The notes under the pieces: generated by a model
The model's input: the letters and a program-made list of their open reading frames with translations, nothing else
What the model was told of the DNA's origin: nothing
The model's database searches: none
Position numbers and translations under genes: made by a program
DNA from: Brachybacterium muris
Lineage (GTDB): Bacteria; Actinomycetota; Actinomycetes; Actinomycetales; Dermabacteraceae
Length of the DNA: 64,000 nucleotides
Reading direction: 5' to 3'
Assembly (NCBI RefSeq): GCF_016907455.1
Contig: NZ_JAFBCB010000001.1
Coordinates: forward strand, 620,001 to 684,000
In this document: piece by piece, positions 15,865-26,271 of the stretch
Layout of the letters: the number at the start of each line of letters is the position of its first letter
How positions within the stretch are numbered: position 1 is the stretch's first letter

Positions 15865-18816
15865 TCAGGCCGTGACGCGGATCAGGGCCCGGGCCCCGCG
15901 CTCCATGTCGGCGAAGGAGTGGTTCACCGCGGTGTAGGTGCCGGGCTCATCGAACACCAGCTCCACGAATCCGCCCTGGGCGGCGCCGAGGTGCAGGGCC
16001 TGGGAACCTCCACCGGTCTCGTTGTCCGGGCGCAGCAGGTACTCGCCCTCGAAGAACACTGTGTCGAACACCCCGCCCACCACGTGGAAGGAGATCCCTC
16101 GGGAGGGCCCGGCGGCGAGCACCCAGATCCGCACACGCTCGCCGACCTTCGCCTCCAGCGGGGCGTGCACGTACTGGTTGGCGTGGCCGTTGAACACGGT
16201 CATGTCCGGCCGCTCGACGGCGATCTTGGCGGGGCTTACGGGGCGTGCGCCCTCGTGCATCGCCTCGTCGTACCCGGTAGCGCCCTCAGGCACCAGGTAA
16301 TGCTCGGACTGCACCAGCACGTACTCACGATCAGCCGCAGCAAGGTCCTGCGGGGGCACGATCAGCACGCCGAGCATGCCGGCGGCCAGGTGCACCGTCA
16401 TCGGCATGGTCGAGCAGTGGTAGAGCCACACCCCGGCGTACTCCGTGGTGATGGCGTACTCCAGGCGCTCACCGGGCGGGATCGTGCGCATCACCTCATC
16501 CGGCGCCACCCGGCCGGCGTGCAGGTCCAGGGAATGCCCCATGGTGCCGTTGTTCACCAGGTCCACGGTCAGGCGGGCGCCCAGCTCCGAGCGGATCACC
16601 GGCCCCACCACGGTGCCGTTGAACGTCATCGCGTCCATGGCGATCCCGGGCGCCACCTCCAGGGCCGCCTCGGTGATCTCCAGGGTGAGCCGCTGCTCCG
16701 GGCCGGCGCTCGGCGGCAGTGCGGCGTCGCGCACCGTGTACCCGGCACCGGGTGCTGCGGCGAGGTCCAGCGGCACACGGGTCAGCTCATCCACGCCGCC
16801 TGCCTGTCCGGCCCCGGGGCCCTGCTCGGCGGGGGAGGCTGCGCCGGTGGCTACCACCTGCAGGGTCATGCCCATCGCTCGGTGGCCGACGATAGAGCAC
16901 CAGCCGGCCAGGTCATGGCCGATCACCCCGGCCTCCACAGTGGTGGACCCGCCCGGTTGGAGCCGCCCGGAGACAGTGCCGTCGGCCAGCACCAGATCGT
17001 GCACGTCGTGGGCGTCATCGTTGGACAGCTCGATGATCAGGGTGTTCCCGGCCGGCACCTCGATCACGTCGGGATGGAAGCGCATCTCTGACATGCCGAT
17101 AGCCACCGTGGTGGTCTGCCCGGTGGGGGCCACCGAGCCTGTCCCGTCGCCCGGAGGCGTCGCGCCGGTCGTCCCGGATCCGGCGTCGTTCCCGTAGGAG
17201 CCGTAGGCGCGGTCCAGTGAGGAGCCGATCGCGGTCACTCCCAGCACCGAACCGGCGCCCAGCAGGGCCCCGGTCAGGGCACGACGGTCCAGTCCCGCTG
17301 GTGCCGCAGGGTTCGGGGCAGCGCCGACGGAGCGCGGGGCATCAGGCGCTGCGTCGAGATCGCTTCCCTCGGTCGGGGTAGCGGGAGCACGAGTCGGCAT
17401 GCCAAGGGCAGTCGTACCCGAAGCAGGGGTGGCGTGCCCCTCCATCAGAGCCCGGCGCTCACGCACACTGGTGCGCACCGCGATCCCCATCAGCACCAGG
17501 AAGCTCAGCAGCGCCGCGAAGGCCAGCAGCGAGGTGAGCACCCGCGCCCAGGAGCCGAAGGCCCCGGCATCGGTGGTGCCGAGGGTGAGACCTGCGAACA
17601 GGGCGCCGCCGACGGCGTTCCCAGCATCGGCCAGCACGAACAGGGCCACCACCAGGTTGTAGACGACCACGCGGGGGAGGGCGGAGCGACTCATCGCGGC
17701 CAGTGACGTGCGCACCGCCCGGGGCCCGCCGCCCATGGTGACCGGCAGCAGATAGCTCATCGCCCCCAGCAGCACCTGCAGCAGGAATCCGGCCACGAAC
17801 GGCACGGTGAGGGCCTGCACATCGGCGGCCACGAGGGAGCTGGTGAGCTGTTCATCGGCCGATCCGCGCCACATCGCGGCCAGGCCCAGCAGCCCGAGCA
17901 CGAACCACACCATGCCCGAGCCGATCGAGAGGATCGGGAACCACGGCAGCTCGATGCGGTGCTGCTGGCGGGCAGAGCGCACCCCGGCCCGCACCAGCGT
18001 CACCGCCACCCAGGCGAAGGACCCGGCATAGATCAGGACGAAGGCGACCCCCAGGCTCACTGAGGCGATGAGGGCGGCGAGCGAGGCACCTACCACGCCC
18101 ACTCCCATCCCCACCAATCCGCCGGCCGCCTTCCTCGTCGCGACCGGATCGGCCTTGGTGCGCAGCACCGTGGGCCACAGGGTCAGCAGCGTGCCGGTGA
18201 CCGTGATCCCCACGAAGCCCAGGATGTTGAGGATCTGGTGGGCCAGCAGAAGCCTGCCCTGCCATGGCTCACCGAGGCTGAAGGCCATCAGCGCGCCGAG
18301 CACGGCGCCGGCCGGCAGCAGGCAGGCCGCCATCATGTAGGCGCGCACGGTGAAGGCGAAGCGGGGGGCGATGGCCGCCCGCACCTGCGCGCCCAGGGAG
18401 ATCGCGTACCAGAGCATCGCAGCGGAGACCAGCAGCGCACCGACTACCACCAGCCAGGGCCACGACGGCAGCATCCCCGCGATCGTCGCCACCACACCGG
18501 CGGTGAGCAGGTGGCTGCGGATCACCTGGCGGGCCCGACTCTCCTCACCGAGCCTGGTCTTCAGCAGGGCCTCGGTGAAGTGCTGGCCCCACACCATGAT
18601 CGAGGTGGTGATCAGCCCCAGGGTGACCATGTGCACCATCAGCCAGCGCGCCTGCGGCAACCACTGATGGATCAGCACCACGACCACCAGTGCCACCATC
18701 CACCAGGTCACCGGGCGGGAGGCCCGACGATGCCAGGAGCGACGCCCACCGCTTCGTGGATCGGGGCGCGCGGCCATCGGCGGGGACGAGGACGGGCGAT
18801 CGGTCGCGTCGGGCAT
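15865..18816 (-). CDS. Membrane-fused copper nitrite reductase (NirK-like) with extra cupredoxin domain
   Basis: This 983-residue protein has three parts. Residues about 35-500 are a polytopic membrane domain of roughly 12 spans with His in HMVTLG, GQHFTEALL and AHQILNILGF, reminiscent of NnrS/haem-copper-type proteins. Residues about 570-655 are a cupredoxin with WCSIVGHRAMGM (type 1 copper Cys, His, Met). Residues about 700-983 are a two-domain multicopper oxidase matching NirK/AniA: GHSLDLH (type 1 His, catalytic Asp, type 2 His), YHCSTMPMTVHLAAGM (type 2 His, type 1 Cys, His, Met), SFHVVGG (catalytic His) and VNHSF (type 2 His). All copper and catalytic residues appear present. ATG at 18816 follows GAGGTGGCC; an upstream -10 excludes ATG 18942. 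Confidence 0.85.
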   Translation of the reverse strand: MPDATDRPSSSPPMAARPDPRSGGRRSWHRRASRPVTWWMVALVVVVLIHQWLPQARWLMVHMVTLGLITTSIMVWGQHFTEALLKTRLGEESRARQVIRSHLLTAGVVATIAGMLPSWPWLVVVGALLVSAAMLWYAISLGAQVRAAIAPRFAFTVRAYMMAACLLPAGAVLGALMAFSLGEPWQGRLLLAHQILNILGFVGITVTGTLLTLWPTVLRTKADPVATRKAAGGLVGMGVGVVGASLAALIASVSLGVAFVLIYAGSFAWVAVTLVRAGVRSARQQHRIELPWFPILSIGSGMVWFVLGLLGLAAMWRGSADEQLTSSLVAADVQALTVPFVAGFLLQVLLGAMSYLLPVTMGGGPRAVRTSLAAMSRSALPRVVVYNLVVALFVLADAGNAVGGALFAGLTLGTTDAGAFGSWARVLTSLLAFAALLSFLVLMGIAVRTSVRERRALMEGHATPASGTTALGMPTRAPATPTEGSDLDAAPDAPRSVGAAPNPAAPAGLDRRALTGALLGAGSVLGVTAIGSSLDRAYGSYGNDAGSGTTGATPPGDGTGSVAPTGQTTTVAIGMSEMRFHPDVIEVPAGNTLIIELSNDDAHDVHDLVLADGTVSGRLQPGGSTTVEAGVIGHDLAGWCSIVGHRAMGMTLQVVATGAASPAEQGPGAGQAGGVDELTRVPLDLAAAPGAGYTVRDAALPPSAGPEQRLTLEITEAALEVAPGIAMDAMTFNGTVVGPVIRSELGARLTVDLVNNGTMGHSLDLHAGRVAPDEVMRTIPPGERLEYAITTEYAGVWLYHCSTMPMTVHLAAGMLGVLIVPPQDLAAADREYVLVQSEHYLVPEGATGYDEAMHEGARPVSPAKIAVERPDMTVFNGHANQYVHAPLEAKVGERVRIWVLAAGPSRGISFHVVGGVFDTVFFEGEYLLRPDNETGGGSQALHLGAAQGGFVELVFDEPGTYTAVNHSFADMERGARALIRVTA

Positions 18817-18916
18817 GGCCACCTCGAGGCACTGAGGTGAGTCGGCCCCGAAGGCGGGCCGGCTCACCGGGGACGCCGATCGGGGGAGCGGCGCGGGTCG
18901 GACTGCGGTCCCTGCA

Positions 18917-18922
18917 AGGCTA
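18917..18922 (-). promoter_or_regulatory. -10 element of the nitrite reductase fusion gene
   Basis: TAGCCT on the minus strand implies a leader of about 95 nt before ATG 18816. No dyad or FNR-like site was recognised nearby. Confidence 0.4.
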
Positions 18923-19068
18923 GACGCGGGATGCCCCGGCATACGCGGCGAGAATGCTGGATCAGTCGAACATCACGTCAGATAAAGGCAGCGTGTCAGA
19001 AACGCGGACTCCACGTAGAGGTGTTCCAGGTGCGGGGCAGCCGCGTCAGCCGCATCGGCGGGGCTGGC

Positions 19069-19776
19069 TCAGTGCTCGCGGCGCCGCTTCTGCGCCGGCT
19101 CGGCGTGGTGCTGCTCCTGCTGGTCCATCGCCGGGTCGTACTCCCGTGACCGATCATGGTCCCGGGGGCCGGCAGTCGCGGCATCGGCCTCCGGGCTCGG
19201 GTCCTTGCTGGTGGTGAATTGGGAGAACAGCGCCCATCCGAAGCGGAGCGCCACGATGATGCCCACCACGATCAGCACCGCGGTGAAGGGGATCTGCACC
19301 CCGGTACGGGTGACCACGAACCAGATGACGAACAGCGACAGGCCCACCAGCAACGCATCCCGGAAGGCGGCGGTGATGCGCCGACCCAGCTGGGCCTTCT
19401 TCATGCGGCGTTCGGCGACTGCGGCGTAGGCGGCGGCGTCCTTGCGAGCCCGCTCCCCGCTGCGGCGGATGGATTCGCGGCTGTCCCGTGTGCCCTCGCC
19501 CAGTGCGCGGCGCGCGGCGCGGGCGTAGTCGCCGCCGCTGAGCGTCCGGCCTCGCGGAGTCTCCTGGCGAGTGCGAGCACCGGGCGAACCAGAGGAACTG
19601 CTGCGCGAGCGGGGTGCTGACGAGCTGGAGTGCGGCCGCTCCGATGCCGAGCTGGAGCGCGACCGCTCCGACGACGAACCGGTTCCGCGACGATCCTGAG
19701 AGGCTCGTGAGGCGCTCTGCGCCTGCCGCTTCGCAGTGTTGCGGGCGGCCTTCGCGTAGGTCTTCCAGTCGGCCAT
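19069..19776 (-). CDS. Two-span membrane protein with Ser/Arg-rich head
   Basis: The 235-residue protein starts MADWKTYAKAARNTAKRQAQ. A low-complexity Ser/Arg/Pro stretch follows (about 22-80), then a helical ARRALGEGTRDSRESIRRSG segment, two adjacent membrane helices (about 140-158 and 163-185) and a charged tail. A GAGAGAAG ribosome binding site precedes the ATG. No family is recognised. It lies 44 bp downstream of another small membrane gene and is probably co-transcribed with it. Confidence 0.65.
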   Translation of the reverse strand: MADWKTYAKAARNTAKRQAQSASRASQDRRGTGSSSERSRSSSASERPHSSSSAPRSRSSSSGSPGARTRQETPRGRTLSGGDYARAARRALGEGTRDSRESIRRSGERARKDAAAYAAVAERRMKKAQLGRRITAAFRDALLVGLSLFVIWFVVTRTGVQIPFTAVLIVVGIIVALRFGWALFSQFTTSKDPSPEADAATAGPRDHDRSREYDPAMDQQEQHHAEPAQKRRREH

Positions 19777-19820
19777 CTTCTCTCCTCGGCCAGTGGGGGT
19801 CCGGTGGGGTACGGGGCGCT

Positions 19821-20096
19821 CTAGCGCCGCTCGTCCTCGCGCCAGCGGATGTCGCTGTCCCGGCGGGTCCGGTCGTCATACGAACGGTCCTGCTGGGAGC
19901 GGCGGCGGGCCGAGTGCTCGCCCCAGTAGGACAGCCCTACGTTCAGCGCGATGGTGATCACCACCGACAGGAAGAAGCTCGAGAAGGTGGAGCGCACTCC
20001 CACCAGGCGCAGGATGATGAACAGCACGAGGATCGCGACCACGCTGAACCCGAGGGTGTCACGGATGCGCTGGGTGAGACTTCGACGGCGAGGCAC
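19821..20096 (-). CDS. Small two-span membrane protein
   Basis: This 91-residue product, from a GTG at 20096, has a basic start (VPRRRSLTQRIRDT), two membrane helices (about 16-34 and 40-58) and a charged, Arg/Asp-rich tail. GTG is chosen because the minus-strand TACAGT lies exactly 6 nt upstream. No family is recognised. Confidence 0.6.
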   Translation of the reverse strand: MPRRRSLTQRIRDTLGFSVVAILVLFIILRLVGVRSTFSSFFLSVVITIALNVGLSYWGEHSARRRSQQDRSYDDRTRRDSDIRWREDERR

Positions 20097-20102
20097 GGGC
20101 CC

Positions 20103-20108
20103 ACTGTA
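20103..20108 (-). promoter_or_regulatory. -10 element, leaderless small membrane gene
   Basis: TACAGT on the minus strand ends 6 nt before the GTG at 20096. Confidence 0.55.
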
Positions 20109-20221
20109 GTGCCCCTGCCCGGGAGAGGATCGTCTTCCCGGGGCGCGATGAACTTCCACTCAAGGAGGTCACAGTGGTCATCCCGGGTGGGACTGAGGTC
20201 CTCGGAAGGCCCCGGAGGCGA

Positions 20222-20227
20222 TACGCT
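20222..20227 (+). promoter_or_regulatory. -10 element of sucCD
   Basis: TACGCT precedes a leader of about 70 nt with GAGAGG upstream of the sucC GTG. Confidence 0.4.
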
Positions 20228-20305
20228 GGGCCCGTTACCTGGGACGGCCCCGAGGCCGGAGCGCGGCCTGCCGTCCTCTGTCGATAACGAGAGGACCCCC
20301 AACCC

Positions 20306-21475
20306 GTGGACCTGTATGAGTACCAGGCCCGCGACCTCTTCGAGAAGCACGGCGTGCCCGTGCTCGGAGGAGTCGTCGCGGAGGACCCTGCCAGCGCCAG
20401 GGCTGCAGCGGAGCAGCTCGGCACCCCGGTGACCGTCGTCAAGGCCCAGGTCAAGGTGGGCGGGCGCGGTAAGGCCGGTGGCGTGAAGGTCGCCAAGTCC
20501 CCGGAGGAGGCCGAGCAGCACGCCTCCCAGATCCTCGGCATGGACATCAAGGGCCACACCGTGCACCGCGTGATGATCGCCGAGGGCGCCGACATCGCCG
20601 AGGAGTACTACTTCTCCCTCCTGCTGGATCGCACCAACCGCAACTACCTGGCCATGTGCTCGGTCGAGGGCGGCGTGGAGATCGAGCAGCTGGCCGTGGA
20701 GCGCCCCGAGGCCCTGGCTCGCGTGGCCGTGGACCCGAACGTGGGCATCGACGAGGCCAAGGCCAAGGAGATCGTCGAGACCGCCCGCTTCGACGCCGAG
20801 ACCGCCGCCAAGGTGGCCCCGGTGCTGCAGAAGCTGTGGGACGTGTACCGCGAGGAGGACGCCACCCTGGTGGAGGTGAACCCCCTGGTCAAGACCGGTG
20901 CAGGTGACATCATCGCCCTGGACGGCAAGGTCACCCTGGACGACAACGCCGGCTACCGCCAGGAGGGCCACGGCGAGCTGGTCGACACCAAGACCGAGGA
21001 CCCGCTGGAGGCCAAGGCCAAGGCGCTGGACCTCAACTACGTCAAGCTCGACGGCGAGGTCGGCATCATCGGCAACGGCGCGGGCCTGGTCATGTCCACC
21101 CTCGACGTGGTCGCCTACGCCGGCGAGAAGCACGGCGTGAAGCCCGCGAACTTCCTGGACATCGGCGGCGGTGCCTCCGCCGAGGTGATGGCCAACGGCC
21201 TGGACGTGATCCTCGGTGACGAGCAGGTCTCCGCCGTCTTCGTCAACGTCTTCGGCGGCATCACTGCCTGCGACGCGGTCGCCAACGGCATCGTCGGCGC
21301 GCTGAAGAAGCTCGGCGACTCCGCCACCAAGCCGCTGGTGGTGCGCCTCGACGGCAACAACGTCGAGGAGGGCCGCCGCATCCTGGCCGAGTTCGCCCAC
21401 CCCCTCGTCACCCAGGCCGACACCATGGACGGCGGCGCCGCGAAGGTCGCCCAGCTCGCCGCCGAAGGAAAGTGA
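20306..21475 (+). CDS. sucC: Succinyl-CoA synthetase (ADP-forming) beta subunit
   Basis: SucC supplies the nucleotide-binding subunit for succinyl-CoA to succinate in the TCA cycle. The 389-residue product begins with [20 protein letters not shown] (ATP-grasp start), then [16 protein letters not shown] (nucleotide-binding Lys/Gly-rich loop), EVNPLV (metal ligands) and the CoA-ligase half with [10 protein letters not shown] and [10 protein letters not shown]. The start is GTG at 20306. sucD follows after 9 bp. Confidence 0.97.
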   Translation: MDLYEYQARDLFEKHGVPVLGGVVAEDPASARAAAEQLGTPVTVVKAQVKVGGRGKAGGVKVAKSPEEAEQHASQILGMDIKGHTVHRVMIAEGADIAEEYYFSLLLDRTNRNYLAMCSVEGGVEIEQLAVERPEALARVAVDPNVGIDEAKAKEIVETARFDAETAAKVAPVLQKLWDVYREEDATLVEVNPLVKTGAGDIIALDGKVTLDDNAGYRQEGHGELVDTKTEDPLEAKAKALDLNYVKLDGEVGIIGNGAGLVMSTLDVVAYAGEKHGVKPANFLDIGGGASAEVMANGLDVILGDEQVSAVFVNVFGGITACDAVANGIVGALKKLGDSATKPLVVRLDGNNVEEGRRILAEFAHPLVTQADTMDGGAAKVAQLAAEGK

Positions 21476-21484
21476 ACCGCACCC

Positions 21485-22372
21485 ATGTCTATCTTTCTCG
21501 ATGAGAACAGCAAGGTCATCGTTCAGGGCATGACGGGCTCGGAGGGCATGAAGCACTCCCAGCGCATGCTCGACTCCGGCACCGCGATCGTGGGCGGGGT
21601 GAACCCCCGCAAGGCCGGCCAGTCCGTCTCCTTCGAGGGAGGCCACGAGGTCCCCGTCTTCGGCTCCGTGAAGGAGGCGATGGAGGCCACCGGCGCGAAC
21701 GTGTCCGTGGTCTTCGTGCCGCCGAAGTTCGCCAAGGACGCCGCCATCGAAGCGATCGACGCCGAGATCCCGCTCCTGGTGATCATCACCGAGGGCATCC
21801 CGGTCAAGGACAGCGCGGAGTTCTTCAACTACTCCAAGGACAAGGGGACCACCCGCATCATCGGCCCGAACTGCCCCGGCGTGATCAGCCCCGGCAAGTC
21901 CAACGCGGGCATCACCCCGGCGAACATCACCGGTGCGGGCAAGCTGGGCCTGGTCTCCAAGTCCGGCACCCTGACCTACCAGATGATGTACGAGCTCTCG
22001 GACATCGGCTTCACCACCTGCATCGGCATCGGCGGTGACCCGATCATCGGCACCACCCACATCGACGCCCTGGAGGCGTTCGAGAACGATCCCGACACCG
22101 TCGGCGTGGTGATGATCGGCGAGATCGGCGGCGACGCGGAGGAGCGGGCCGCCGCGTACATCAAGGACAACATGACCAAGCCGGTGGTCGGCTACGTCGC
22201 GGGCTTCACCGCCCCCGAGGGCAAGACCATGGGCCACGCCGGTGCGATCGTGACCGGCTCGGCCGGTACCGCGCAGGCCAAGAAGGAGGCCCTCGAGGCC
22301 GCCGGCGTCAAGGTGGGCAAGACCCCCACCGAGACCGCCGATCTGATGCGGGAGATCGTCAAGGGTCTGTGA
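21485..22372 (+). CDS. sucD: Succinyl-CoA synthetase alpha subunit
   Basis: SucD binds CoA and carries the phosphohistidine of succinyl-CoA synthetase. The 295-residue product shows [15 protein letters not shown] (CoA loop), [20 protein letters not shown], and GHAGAIVTG, whose His is the phosphorylated residue. It is translated with sucC from one message and followed by a strong terminator hairpin. Confidence 0.97.
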   Translation: MSIFLDENSKVIVQGMTGSEGMKHSQRMLDSGTAIVGGVNPRKAGQSVSFEGGHEVPVFGSVKEAMEATGANVSVVFVPPKFAKDAAIEAIDAEIPLLVIITEGIPVKDSAEFFNYSKDKGTTRIIGPNCPGVISPGKSNAGITPANITGAGKLGLVSKSGTLTYQMMYELSDIGFTTCIGIGGDPIIGTTHIDALEAFENDPDTVGVVMIGEIGGDAEERAAAYIKDNMTKPVVGYVAGFTAPEGKTMGHAGAIVTGSAGTAQAKKEALEAAGVKVGKTPTETADLMREIVKGL

Positions 22373-22394
22373 CCCCTTCTCGCCGCTGAGCAGC

Positions 22395-22426
22395 GCGCCC
22401 CGGTCCTCCTCGGAGGGCCGGGGCGC
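22395..22426 (+). terminator. sucCD terminator hairpin
   Basis: A GC-rich stem of up to 15 bp with one G-U wobble (GCGCCCCGG paired with CCGGGGCGC, inner CCTCC/GGAGG) is followed by TTCG, 22 nt after the sucD stop. Confidence 0.8.
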
Positions 22427-22525
22427 TTCGCTGTGCATCGTGGGGCGCCGGCCCGATCACATCATCCTGCCGATCTCCTCCCGATGGAGGAGGCGCCATC
22501 GGCCACTGTGGTGGAGGCTCGTCCC

Positions 22526-23404
22526 ATGAGCGCAGCAGCCGAGACCAGCAAGCCTGTCGCAGATCGCCCGTGGGCCCTGGCTGCACTGACCGCGATCATG
22601 CTGGGAGCGGTGGTGGCCACGACACTCCTGAACCCCCAGGGGCTGGTCGTCTCCCGTGACCCCGGGTACGAGGCACTCCCCGTGCCCCTGCTGCTGGTCC
22701 CGACCGTCGCGGTCATCGTCATGACGCTCGTCCTGCCGCGCGGTCGCGGCGGCTCCGCGGTGATCGTGCGTCTGCCGTCGGCGCTTCGCAGTGAGACCGC
22801 CGGGCTGCTCGCCCTCGCCGTTGGCTTCCCGCTTCTGGGCGCAGTGATGCCCACGCCCGAGGACTGGGTACTGCTGAAGGCGGTGATGTTCCTGATCGTG
22901 CCGGGAGCAGTGCTCGCGGTGCTCGGGAGACGCCGCGGCCCCTCGGTGCTGATCTCCCGCCCGGTGGTCCCCGTCGGGATCATCGTGCTGCCGGCCCTGC
23001 TGCTGGGCGTGCTGACGCAGGTCGGCCCCTTCTCCCCGGGCGCTCCGGCCACGTGGCCGCCGCTGGCGATCCTGCTGATCGGCGCGACGGCCACGGCGAT
23101 CACCGCCGGGCTGGGGGAGGAGCTGATGTTCCGGCGCTTCCTGCAGACGCGACTGGAGGCCCTGGCAGGGCGGTGGACCGGCATCCTGGTGGCCTCCATC
23201 CTGTTCGGGCTGATGCACACCTTCTCCCACGGGGACGGGGCCCTTGGTGAGAACGCCGTGCGCGCGATCGCCATGAACGGCACGACAGGTCTTGCCCTGG
23301 GGCTGATGTGGTCTCGCTGGCGCCGGATATGGGTGTGCGTACTGGCCCATGTGCTGCTCAACGGCTTCGGCGTGCTCCTCCATCTGGCGGGCCTGATCGG
23401 CTGA
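22526..23404 (+). CDS. CPBP-family intramembrane protease (type II CAAX-like)
   Basis: This 292-residue membrane protein has about eight spans. It carries the abortive-infection/CPBP motifs: GLGEELMFRRFLQTRLE (EExxxR, motif 1), FGLMHTFSH (motif 2 His) and a C-terminal VLAHVLLNGFGVL (motif 3). Such proteases cleave membrane substrates or process prenylated peptides; the substrate is unknown. ATG at 22526 is chosen for GGAGG eight bases upstream; ATG 22484 is an in-frame alternative with no ribosome binding site. A second CPBP protein lies at 33563. Confidence 0.85.
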   Translation: MSAAAETSKPVADRPWALAALTAIMLGAVVATTLLNPQGLVVSRDPGYEALPVPLLLVPTVAVIVMTLVLPRGRGGSAVIVRLPSALRSETAGLLALAVGFPLLGAVMPTPEDWVLLKAVMFLIVPGAVLAVLGRRRGPSVLISRPVVPVGIIVLPALLLGVLTQVGPFSPGAPATWPPLAILLIGATATAITAGLGEELMFRRFLQTRLEALAGRWTGILVASILFGLMHTFSHGDGALGENAVRAIAMNGTTGLALGLMWSRWRRIWVCVLAHVLLNGFGVLLHLAGLIG

Positions 23405-23432
23405 CCGGGGATCGCGTGCGCCGCCTGCTCGG

Positions 23433-23438
23433 TAGACT
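23433..23438 (+). promoter_or_regulatory. -10 element of the DtxR-type gene
   Basis: TAGACT precedes a leader of about 30 nt with GAAGGAGGG before the ATG at 23477. Confidence 0.45.
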
Positions 23439-23476
23439 CCTAGGGCCGACAGCGGCGCGGGCGCGAAGGAGGGACC

Positions 23477-24196
23477 ATGAGCGGCGATCTCATCGACACC
23501 ACCGAGATGTACCTCAAGACGGTGTTCGAGCTGCGTGAGGCCGGTGTGGTGCCGATGCGTGCCCGGATCGCCGAGCGCCTCGGGCACTCCGGACCCACCG
23601 TGTCCCAGACGGTTGCACGCATGGAGCGCGACGGCCTGCTGCACCTCGATGCCGAGCGCCGCATCCGCCTCACCGACGAGGGCCGGCAGATCGCCACCGC
23701 CGTGATGCGAAAGCATCGCCTGGCCGAACGGCACCTCCTGGACGTGATCGGCCTGGACTTCGCCCTGGTGCACGAAGAGGCATGTCGCTGGGAGCACGTG
23801 ATGAGCCTGGCGGTCGAGGAGCGCATCGCGCAGCAGCTCGAACCGCCCTACGTGGATCCCTACGGCAACCCGATCCCGGGGCTGCAGAGCCTGGGGATTG
23901 CCGAGACCGCGATCACGCCGGACGGTAAAGACCAGTCCAACGCACTGGAGACCCTCGCTGACGTCGCCACCGCTGGCGAGCACGTGCGAGTGCGACTGGA
24001 GAGGATCGGGGAGCGGGCCCAGAGCGACCCCGAGCTGCTGGGCGAACTTGCACGTCACGGCCTGTTTCCGGGGGCCGAGGCCCAGATGGGGGAGCAGGGT
24101 GGTTCTGCGGTCCTGCAGGTCGGGGATGGTGACCCGCTCTTGCTCGACGACATCACTGCTGGTCAGCTCCTTGTGACTCGGATCGCTGCGGGGTAA
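23477..24196 (+). CDS. DtxR/IdeR-type iron-dependent regulator
   Basis: A metal-activated repressor of iron uptake genes is predicted. The 239-residue product begins LIDTTEMYLKTVFELREAGV (metal ligand Met), then the winged helix (MRARIAERLGHSGPTVSQTV). Its dimerisation domain has HEEACRWEHVMS, matching the Cys-x-x-Glu-His primary metal site of DtxR. A C-terminal SH3-like domain (about 160-239) is present, which distinguishes DtxR/IdeR from short MntR. It has its own promoter. No iron-box was recognised upstream of it. Confidence 0.92.
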   Translation: MSGDLIDTTEMYLKTVFELREAGVVPMRARIAERLGHSGPTVSQTVARMERDGLLHLDAERRIRLTDEGRQIATAVMRKHRLAERHLLDVIGLDFALVHEEACRWEHVMSLAVEERIAQQLEPPYVDPYGNPIPGLQSLGIAETAITPDGKDQSNALETLADVATAGEHVRVRLERIGERAQSDPELLGELARHGLFPGAEAQMGEQGGSAVLQVGDGDPLLLDDITAGQLLVTRIAAG

Positions 24197-24384
24197 AGCC
24201 TCCGTCAAGGTCTCCCCCAGAAGCCGCCCGGACGGGCGACGGCCAGGGGTGCTCGCCCCTAAGGTCGTACTCGTGCCCGGCGACCTCGCCGGGCATGTCC
24301 CCCGGGAAGCCCCGCTGCGCACCGGATCAGGACTGCGAGCATCATCGAGCGCACAGGCGAGAGCCTCGGGGCTGGGAGCCACAC
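24197..24384 (+). other. Structured leader of the NlpC/P60 gene
   Basis: This 188-bp gene-free stretch holds a 5-bp hairpin AGGGG-TGCTCG-CCCCT (24245-24260) and a perfect 8-bp hairpin GCCCGGCG-ACCT-CGCCGGGC (24275-24294). The first may end the dtxR message. Cyclic-di-AMP (ydaO) riboswitches often precede actinobacterial NlpC/P60 genes, but I could not match their conserved core here. Confidence 0.4.
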
Positions 24385-25347
<963 letters not shown>

Positions 25348-25363
25348 TCGACCTCTCCTGCAC

Positions 25364-25392
25364 GGCCCTGCACCCTTTCTGGGTGTGGGGCC
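25364..25392 (+). terminator. Terminator after the NlpC/P60 gene
   Basis: A 12-bp stem (GGCCCTGCACCC against GGGTGTGGGGCC, two G-U wobbles) closes a TTTCT loop, 17 nt after the stop. Confidence 0.7.
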
Positions 25393-25415
25393 GCTCCCAT
25401 TCCCGCCGGAACCGA

Positions 25416-25421
25416 TAGCGT
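25416..25421 (+). promoter_or_regulatory. -10 element, leaderless membrane protein gene
   Basis: TAGCGT ends 6 nt before the GTG at 25428. Confidence 0.6.
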
Positions 25422-25427
25422 GAGCCT

Positions 25428-26255
25428 GTGCATGCAGTTCGAGATCTCCTGGCCGCCGCCCTGCTGCTGGTGGCCGCTGTGCTGGGAGCACTGTGGGTCC
25501 CGGCCTCCTGGGTGGAGCGCACCGTCATCGACCAGCAGGGCTTCCTGGCTGTCACCCAACCGCTGGCCGATGACCCGGACTTCCAGCGCACCCTCACCGA
25601 CAGTGCCGTCGCCGAGATCCTCGGCGACGAACGGGTGCCGGACTGGGTCTCCGAACGCGTCACGCCCCTGGCGGAGGAACAGGCTGCGCGGATCACGGGC
25701 ACGCAGCTCTACGGCTCCCTGTGGGACGTGACCATGCGGGAACTGCACGGTGCCCTGTTCGCCCCGGGCCCCTCGGACCTGGACGTGGACCTGGGGCCCG
25801 CGGTGGACAGCATCCTCACCGGCCTCGAGGACCATCTGCCCTTCGGGATCCAGGTCCCGCGGCCCGATGATGCCACCGTCACCCTGGCCACCATCCCGGA
25901 TGTGCCATTGCTGACGAAGGCCTCCGGCCTCGCTCCGTGGGCGGATCGGCTGGGACCCATCGCTCTGCTCCTGGTGCTGGTGGCCCTCACCGTGGCCGCT
26001 CACCGGCGCGTGATCCTCACTCTGGCCGGGGTGGGAGGGATCCTCGCCGGGCTGGCGGTGTGGTGGCTCGCAGGATCGATCGAGACCGTGGTGCCGGACA
26101 GTGTGGACCAGGCAGTGTTCCTGGGTCCCGTGGTGCAGGTGTTCCAGGAGCGGTTCGCGGCCGAGGTGATGCCGCAGGGCGTGATCATGATGGGTGCCGG
26201 TGCCCTGGTGATGGCGGTCGGTCTGGTGCTGCTCGGCCTGCGCCGCACCGCCTGA
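25428..26255 (+). CDS. Membrane-anchored protein of unknown function
   Basis: The 275-residue product has an N-terminal membrane helix (about 5-25), a long extracytoplasmic part (about 26-165), and three C-terminal membrane helices (near 178-195, 200-220 and 250-270). The segment VTQPLADDPDFQRTLTDSAV is typical of actinobacterial integral proteins of this layout, but no named family is certain. GTG at 25428 is leaderless. It is convergent with hutG, with 16 bp between stops. Confidence 0.65.
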   Translation: MHAVRDLLAAALLLVAAVLGALWVPASWVERTVIDQQGFLAVTQPLADDPDFQRTLTDSAVAEILGDERVPDWVSERVTPLAEEQAARITGTQLYGSLWDVTMRELHGALFAPGPSDLDVDLGPAVDSILTGLEDHLPFGIQVPRPDDATVTLATIPDVPLLTKASGLAPWADRLGPIALLLVLVALTVAAHRRVILTLAGVGGILAGLAVWWLAGSIETVVPDSVDQAVFLGPVVQVFQERFAAEVMPQGVIMMGAGALVMAVGLVLLGLRRTA

Positions 26256-26271
26256 GAGGGGCTGTCGCCGT

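Noticed and set aside
19958..22438. An 826-codon frame antisense to sucCD
   Set aside because: The product is His/Gly/Leu-rich with no domain, and sucC and sucD are certain on the other strand.
24197..24384. A cyclic-di-AMP (ydaO) riboswitch before the NlpC/P60 gene
   Set aside because: The context fits, but I could not find the conserved core elements; only generic hairpins are visible.
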